From assembly GCA_916610825.1 (NCBI GenBank), contig OU744451.1, forward strand, positions 11,844,864 to 11,908,863: a stretch of DNA of 64,000 nucleotides. Direction: 5' to 3'. This document shows positions 61,001 through 64,000 of this stretch, one piece after another (the stretch's first letter is position 1; each line of letters starts with the position of its first letter). The position numbers and the translations under genes are program-made. Source of the DNA: Haliclystus octoradiatus (taxonomy: Eukaryota; Cnidaria; Staurozoa; Stauromedusae; Haliclystidae). The notes under the pieces are model-generated. The model was not told where the DNA came from, ran no database searches, and saw nothing but the letters and a program-made list of their open reading frames with translations.

Positions 61001-63442
61001 AATCGCATTTTAATTAATCCTTTGAAATATTCAAGAACAACTGCGCTTTGAGAAATATTACGAATTCACCACAACAAGTTTGTTTAAATATGTCTTCATA
61101 AAATTTAGGGACTTTAACATTATCAATTTGATTAGATTAAGACTAATTGCATTTCGTTGTCCTCTTTGTGATTATTCGCATCTTTTTTTATCTAACAAAC
61201 TTGATAGCTTCACTTTTGTCTGTCCTGTTAATGTAGTAAATCTTTATTTTAAAAAGTGAAAAATTTGTAAAACAGAGTTTTTCTATCACGCCAGTCTTGA
61301 AACCTTGGAGATGCTATTGTGTCGACATATTGTTGCGAATTAGCTCTACCCTATTGTCTCAGATAGTTACGTCACATTCAAAGACATCAGGAATTGTCAG
61401 TGTTTGATTAACCAATAGGAAGCAAGAAAACATTCGAAAAAGCTTGCCATTAAATAAATAAACTTGCTCAATCTTGCATCTAAAATATTTGCCATCTGCT
61501 CAAGAATGACTAATTTTGGTGAAACATAAGAATGGCACAAAGTTTGTATGCATCTCAGAACCTTATTATAACAAGAAAGACCACCAACTTTTGGCTTGCA
61601 ATAAGTAGCCTACTGCAATACAATTCACACTACAACATCATTTCTCAATTTTTCACAATAAACTTTTGCTTACAATTATAAACTACTTTTCCCCTGAGGA
61701 AAAGGGAAAACTTGTTCCAAATGCAATGCAATTGCTGCGTTTAGCTAGCTCCAATATTCATATGAGCAGCATTTAATAATTATGTGATTAATTATAAATA
61801 CTGTCAAATTGACAATGGTATTGTGAGATAGCAAATAAATACATAATCTTTAGAAAAAAGAAAGCTTACAGCAATAAACTCATCTGCTTTTGAAACATTT
61901 GTGTCTGTTAATCTTTGACAAGAAGGAAATACTGCTTCAAACCCTGTATAGAAAAGAAACAAGTTAACATCTGATCTGAATGGTATAATAACATAGATAA
62001 ATGTTAAGGCAAATCATACACATTATTAGTTGTAACTCAAGCTTCGGAGATAAATTGAACAAAGCATATCATTTAACATAAAATCATAGAATGTGATCTT
62101 GATCTGCTGATTGGTTGTTGTTGATGTTTGTGTCAGGCAACGCAAAATTATGAAGTTACGGTCATTATTTTGAGCTTTTCAGTGTCAAAATAAACAGGTT
62201 ATCTATTTTATGAAACAAATAGAAGACCGTTGTCTGTGTTAAGTACTCTGATAAGAACACTTAGGGTGCTATGAGACCATTGTTGTAAATACTCGTTACT
62301 AAAGTAACGCGTTACTCGTTACTCGTTACTTTTGGAGTAATTTTAGGAGTAATTAGTTACTTTTTTGAGAAAAGTAATAAGTAATCTAATTGATTACTTT
62401 TTGAAGTAACGAGTATTATTTGAGAAAAAGTAATTGACGTTACTTTTCAAATTACTTTTATGATTACAAAATATTTGCTTTGTTGTCTTGTGATAATTTT
62501 CAAAGGCGTTGCTGTCACTAAGTTCCGCTTTTTATTGTTCATTCTGCGATGCAATCTCACATTATTTGCAACTTTCACGAGAGCTATTCAAACCAGGTGA
62601 ATTGTGTGATATATGACCAATAAACCCTATCCCATAACCTATTCTTCTCTGATCTGACATTGTTCTGTTGATCAATAGATTCAAAATAGTTTTTCACTTT
62701 TTATTTGAGTGAGTTTCGAATATTGAAAAGATGATGTAAAATTTATGGCTATATTAATAGATTGATCCGACAAGAATAAACCATTTTAATAAATCAAATG
62801 AAACCATTTATTTGGCAACCTTATTAAAAAGTTTTCAACGTCAATTTATCTTCTGCTGCAGTCACCAGTATTAAATTAATATTATTGAATCGATCGTTCC
62901 TCTTCGTAAAAAACAAGATGGCCGCCATAATTGTCAAAACGAGACATGTCATTATCGAGAGGGAGGCAATATCTTTTGTTTCACAAGTTAAAGTAATCAT
63001 GAAGTAATTAGTAATTAATTACTTTTTTTGGGAAAGTAATTAGTAATTGTAATCAATTACTTTTTAGGCTGAAGTAATTAGTCATGTAATTAGTTACTTT
63101 TGAGGAAAAGTAATTTGTAATGTAATTTATTACTTTTCAAAAGTAATTCTCACATCACTGTATGAGACATTGAATAGGCCAACATTACTCGCCTGGCAGC
63201 TTGTAACTTTCAAGCCTCTTTATCTATATGTTAAGCACAGATATGATGATGATCTCTGATTCTAAGAATTACAGAGTTAATAATATGATTTATACAAACC
63301 ATTTACGTAAAATTTACTCTGTCATTATCAGCACATTATTACATATTTTACCTGTTCCAAATACAAAAACATTGAATTTGTAATTCTTTGGCAGGCGAGT
63401 TATAGATAACATTAAAAGCTTCTTTGCATCTGGTACAACATC
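37036..63442 (-). CDS. PARP4: PARP4 (vault poly-ADP-ribose polymerase), 3' half, with an inserted actin segment
   Basis: Exons in transcript order: 63442-63352, 61943-61870, 60561-60368, 60238-60139, 59351-59256, 58961-58887, 57513-57433, 57040-56960, 55390-55289, 52798-52682, 51903-51846, 51353-51272, 50454-50259, 46822-46769, 46329-46261, 46047-45936, 45106-44981, 43431-43312, 42995-42909, 42466-42380, 41487-40297, 40169-40133, 39482-39366, 38746-38619, 38409-38328, 37358-37036. Phases agree at all junctions except those of the 39482 exon. Domains: vWA end ([28 protein letters not shown]); the conserved post-vWA region ([46 protein letters not shown]); an acidic stretch; the actin-like insert; a proline-rich linker; the C-terminal vault-binding region ([30 protein letters not shown]). 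These follow human PARP4 block by block. In the family, PARP4 mono-ADP-ribosylates targets inside vault particles and its C-terminus binds major vault protein. The N-terminal half lies beyond the window. Confidence 0.9.
37770..37901. repeat. 132-bp copy of part of PARP4 exon 41487-40297, in last intron
   Basis: This intronic segment matches 40851-40982 in the same orientation at 131 of 132 positions (one G/A difference). It begins AATCCACCTCTTGCACGG and ends TCTCGATCGTCG. Both limits fall inside the source exon, not at splice sites, and I see no poly-A tail or clear target duplication. It lies between exons 38409-38328 and 37358-37036. It is probably a templated insertion during break repair, or a gene-conversion-sized duplication. 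Near identity means it is recent, or else an assembly artefact. Confidence 0.9.
39479..39814. mobile_element. 336-bp TIR element abutting a PARP4 exon
   Basis: The left end AGCCTGCATACCAGCCCC and right end GGGGCTGGTACTCA then CAGGCTA match the termini of the element at 53582-54031, extended by a GGTTTCAGAAAAA-type block. Flanking 9-mers ATGTGCTTG (39470-39478) and ACATGCTTG (39815-39823) agree at 7 of 9. The right end has an internal duplication of the GGGCTGGTACTCA phrase. On the minus strand, the last bases of the element form the CAG that would serve as splice acceptor for the exon starting at 39482. Confidence 0.7.
40297..41487 (-). other. PARP4: Large proline/serine-rich linker exon of PARP4
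   Basis: A 1.19-kb exon encoding 397 residues: a proline-rich N-terminal half ([28 protein letters not shown]), a serine-rich middle, two tandem [12 protein letters not shown] repeats with the neighbouring [12 protein letters not shown], and a lysine-rich C-terminal part with a coiled-coil-like stretch ([20 protein letters not shown]). Human PARP4 has a proline-rich region of similar place and character, including a GSAAPPRQFDASQF-type phrase. Proline runs are potential SH3/EVH1/profilin ligands; with actin-derived sequence nearby this is a tempting but unproven link. Confidence 0.85.
43312..45106 (-). repeat. PARP4: Tandemly duplicated PARP4 exon (two live copies, one decayed)
   Basis: Exons 45106-44981 and 43431-43312 encode almost the same peptide ([18 protein letters not shown] versus [17 protein letters not shown], then [15 protein letters not shown] versus [15 protein letters not shown]). 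Both are phase 1 to 1, so either or both can be spliced in without frame change. A third, eroded copy lies at about 44420-44520 and has lost its frame. Flanking intron DNA is also shared (the CATGTCACACCTCCC-type block near 44570 and 45226), showing that a unit of roughly 0.7-1 kb was duplicated. The peptide is a charged, probably helical, linker. Confidence 0.85.
44600..44800. other. Intronic stretch, nothing further seen
   Basis: Apart from the duplicated-exon flanks, the introns between 43431 and 45936 show no coding sequence, RNA gene or element termini that I can support. A short imperfect inverted pair GCGTAGACTT (45459) / AAGTCTACACGCAGGCTA (45487) may be another worn TAGCCTGCG-type hairpin. 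Confidence 0.35.
45936..46822 (-). other. Actin-derived segment inside PARP4 (three exons)
   Basis: Exons 46822-46769, 46329-46261 and 46047-45936 join at phase 0, 0 and then 1, in frame with PARP4 exons on both sides. They read [12 protein letters not shown], then [18 protein letters not shown] with RPRHQ, then [18 protein letters not shown] with SKRGIL. This aligns without gaps to actin residues about 8-72: part of subdomain 1 and nearly all of subdomain 2 including the DNase-I-binding loop. Of the first nucleotide-binding loop, D11, G13 and K18 positions remain but S14 and G15 are changed. The rest of actin is absent, so no ATP-binding fold can form from this piece alone. The RHQ/GVM junction coincides with the well-known actin codon 41/42 intron. 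Human PARP4, as I know it, has no such segment. Confidence 0.88.
47540..47663. repeat. Small fold-back element, about 124 bp
   Basis: Arms of about 38 bp: GATCAAAGATCACAAGTCTA on the left against GGTCAAAGATCACGAGTTTA as complement of the right, continuing through a TACTCCRTTACTSTGAGTTT stretch. The centre contains further CTCAGAGTAA-type palindromes. No target duplication was settled. It lies in the large PARP4 intron (50259-46822). Confidence 0.6.
47806..48930 (-). mobile_element. Penelope-like element fragment (GIY-YIG endonuclease) with inverted ends
   Basis: The minus-strand frame 48830-48075 (251 codons) matches the C-terminal endonuclease module of Penelope-like retroelements: a [18 protein letters not shown] linker, the [11 protein letters not shown]...C cysteine motif, GIIYQAKVT, the GIY-YIG-type [17 protein letters not shown] with conserved arginine, [22 protein letters not shown] and [16 protein letters not shown]. 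Reverse transcriptase is absent. The first roughly 135 bp of the fragment (48930-48793) recurs inverted at the other end (47806-47943), an arrangement common among Penelope-like insertions. The frame itself is unbroken, so the insertion is fairly young. Confidence 0.88.
49327..49531. repeat. Minisatellite with TTGCTAGTGATTGTTCA core
   Basis: The core TTGCTAGTGATTGTTCA occurs five times. The first two are in a longer unit of about 56 bp that starts with ATTTGTCCGAC; the rest are in a unit of about 30 bp ending CTATTCG. It is intronic to PARP4. Confidence 0.8.
53582..54031. mobile_element. 450-bp TIR element carrying a captured gene fragment
   Basis: Nearly perfect inverted ends of about 55 bp: TAGCCTGCGTACCAGCCCCA at the left, and the complement of it at the right, continuing through an AAGGTTTTTTCTGAAACC block to a GGTCTGTGAACTA block. 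The 9-mers CAAACGTGG (53573-53581) and CAAACATGG (54032-54040) flank it, 8 of 9 identical, and removing the element restores LINE coding continuity (YEWSQTW followed by QLRIDF). The interior holds a helicase-like open frame (listed separately) and no transposase, so it is non-autonomous. Confidence 0.88.
53685..53939 (+). pseudogene. RecQ-type helicase N-terminal fragment captured in a TIR element
   Basis: An 84-codon frame. It has an ATG in good context at 53715 (ATGGCGGCTGC), an acidic leader, and then the helicase opening [20 protein letters not shown] with a Q-motif-like EQRQAI, followed by the Walker A motif [16 protein letters not shown]. The order and spacing fit superfamily 2 RecQ-like helicases (motif 0/Q, then motif I). 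It ends at NN-stop right after the motif, as an exon running into intron sequence would. Motifs Ia to VI are absent, so it is no enzyme. Most likely a host first exon picked up by the transposon. Confidence 0.7.
55931..56729. mobile_element. 799-bp TIR element with 9-bp target duplication
   Basis: Ends CGAAGTGGATAATGTTCCGG (left) against CGCAGTGGATATTGTTCCGG (complement of right). Similarity runs about 75 bp inward with a second GATAATGTTCCGTG block. The 9-mer TATTTTAAA flanks both sides exactly (55922-55930, 56730-56738). No transposase; the 112-codon frame at 56524 crosses the right end and is a by-product. It lies in the PARP4 intron between exons 57040-56960 and 55390-55289. Confidence 0.82.
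58137..58200. repeat. Inverted dispersed repeat, copy 1
   Basis: ATAGATAACCTGTTTATTTT followed by GACACTGTAAAGCTCAAAATAA matches, in opposite orientation, 62160-62212. Both copies lie in PARP4 introns. Probably the end of a MITE or SINE family; no termini were settled. Confidence 0.6.
60876..61010. repeat. Fold-back repeat of about 130 bp
   Basis: Arms ACAATTATCGAACAAGATTG (left) against ACAATTATCAAACTCGATTT (complement of right), then a GCACGA motif on both sides, around a GC-richer centre. It may form a hairpin; the type is unknown. It lies in the intron between PARP4 exons 61943-61870 and 60561-60368. Confidence 0.55.
62160..62225. repeat. Inverted dispersed repeat, copy 2
   Basis: TTATTTTGAGCTTTTCAGTG then TCAAAATAAACAGGTTATCTAT is the inverse of 58137-58200. 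It ends about 50 bp before the hAT-like element at 62278. Confidence 0.6.
62278..63160. mobile_element. 883-bp hAT-like MITE with perfect 8-bp target duplication
   Basis: Ends CATTGTTGTAAATACTCG (left) and CAGTGATGTGAGAATTAC (complement of right), close to the CAGTGRTGTGA consensus of many hAT ends. The 8-mer TATGAGAC flanks both ends exactly (62270-62277 and 63161-63168). Inside, a GTAAC/AGTAATTAGTTACTT motif is repeated many times in both orientations near each end, so the element can fold extensively. No transposase. It is in the PARP4 intron between exons 63442-63352 and 61943-61870. Confidence 0.9.
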
Positions 63443-64000
63443 CTACAAAAAAATAATCATTGCAAATGAAGTTCATTCAAAATCAAGAGTGATTTAATTA
63501 ATTTGATCATAGTTTGAGTAATGTTTGGTAATTTTTACATCAACCTGTCTTATTGTTTTAAGCATTTTTAACAAATACCTATGACAAAGCTTATATAGTT
63601 GATTTGTTGATGTCACCGATTAACAAGTAGGAATTTTTCCAAAGGGGAAACAAGTACGCTAGCTTTTGTCATATACAAGTCTATACAATTTACAAAAAGC
63701 AGCATAAAATAACTTGGTTTTGTAATGTTTTGCATGATATCATTGCAGCATGGCTAACAACAACTGCATTATCAGACTAATTCATGTTTTCCAAAAGATT
63801 TATAAGTAGAAATTCAGGTTTAAACAAAGGAATTATGTCTGCTGGACCTTGCCCTTATAAGTGATTGTATAACTATAATGAGCAGCACTGTATATTAAAT
63901 GTTAGTTGTAAGATTTTTATCGTAACTTGTTGCATTAAGCACTTTGCAAAGTTTATTTCGTAAACGGATCAGTACTTTTTGAGAAATAAGCATTTGAGAA

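Larger units (their letters stand above)
60139..63442 (-). other. PARP4: vWA domain exons of PARP4
   Basis: Four exons (63442-63352, 61943-61870, 60561-60368, 60238-60139) encode the C-terminal two thirds of the von Willebrand A domain. The order of strands and helices is clear: a strand NVFVFGTG, the GSTDLWRVI helix, strand LFLISDG, TLGLIK helix, strand [10 protein letters not shown], then [19 protein letters not shown]. The MIDAS DxSxS motif would lie in an earlier exon outside the window; the later MIDAS threonine/aspartate positions (T in GSTDLW, D in ISDG) are kept. The domain is thought to mediate protein contacts in the vault. Confidence 0.88.

Overview
This is eukaryotic DNA from an animal. 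It is AT-rich (about two thirds A+T by eye), its genes are split by GT-AG introns, and the intergenic and intronic DNA is full of decayed transposable elements. The host proteins (PPP1R7/Sds22 and a vault-type PARP4 with its von Willebrand A domain) and the repeat mix (BEL/Pao, Ty3/gypsy, LINE, Penelope-like, MULE, hAT-like MITEs) suggest an invertebrate metazoan, probably marine. I cannot name the clade from this window.

Layout. Positions 1-27.1 kb contain only mobile-element remains and unassigned DNA: a BEL/Pao element (1.6-7.49 kb, minus) that is itself interrupted, fused at 7.49 kb to a Ty3/gypsy element (7.49-12.3 kb, minus); a LINE (12.3-13.96 kb, minus); a decayed second BEL (16.3-19.0 kb, minus); a (CAAT)n array; a MULE transposase remnant (20.9-21.8 kb, minus); a second Ty3/gypsy (22.2-25.0 kb, minus); a LINE (25.5-26.5 kb, plus); and an orphan chromodomain fragment (26.9-27.1 kb, minus). 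Positions 27.57-36.73 kb hold a complete nine-exon PPP1R7 gene on the plus strand, 316 codons, whose first intron carries three MITEs. Positions 63.44-37.04 kb (minus) hold the 3' half of a PARP4 gene, 26 exons from the vWA domain to the stop. Its N-terminal half (BRCT, ADP-ribosyltransferase, VIT) would lie beyond the right edge. The two host genes converge tail to tail, with 305 bp between stop codons.

Most interesting point: three consecutive in-phase exons of PARP4 (46822-46769, 46329-46261, 46047-45936) encode about 65 residues of actin (roughly actin 8-72, including the DNase-I loop). They sit where human PARP4, as I remember it, has only low-complexity linker. One exon junction falls at the classic actin codon 41/42 intron position, which points to exon capture at the DNA level. 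Other notable points: a TIR element family with 9-bp target duplications and TAGCCTGCG termini, one copy of which carries what looks like a captured RecQ-type helicase first exon and another of which sits on a PARP4 splice acceptor; a 132-bp near-identical copy of part of a PARP4 exon in a downstream intron; and a tandemly triplicated PARP4 exon with one decayed copy.

Exon limits were set by hand from splice consensus and reading-frame phase. All phases agree except around the exon at 39482-39366, where the transposon insertion lies. No similarity search was run.
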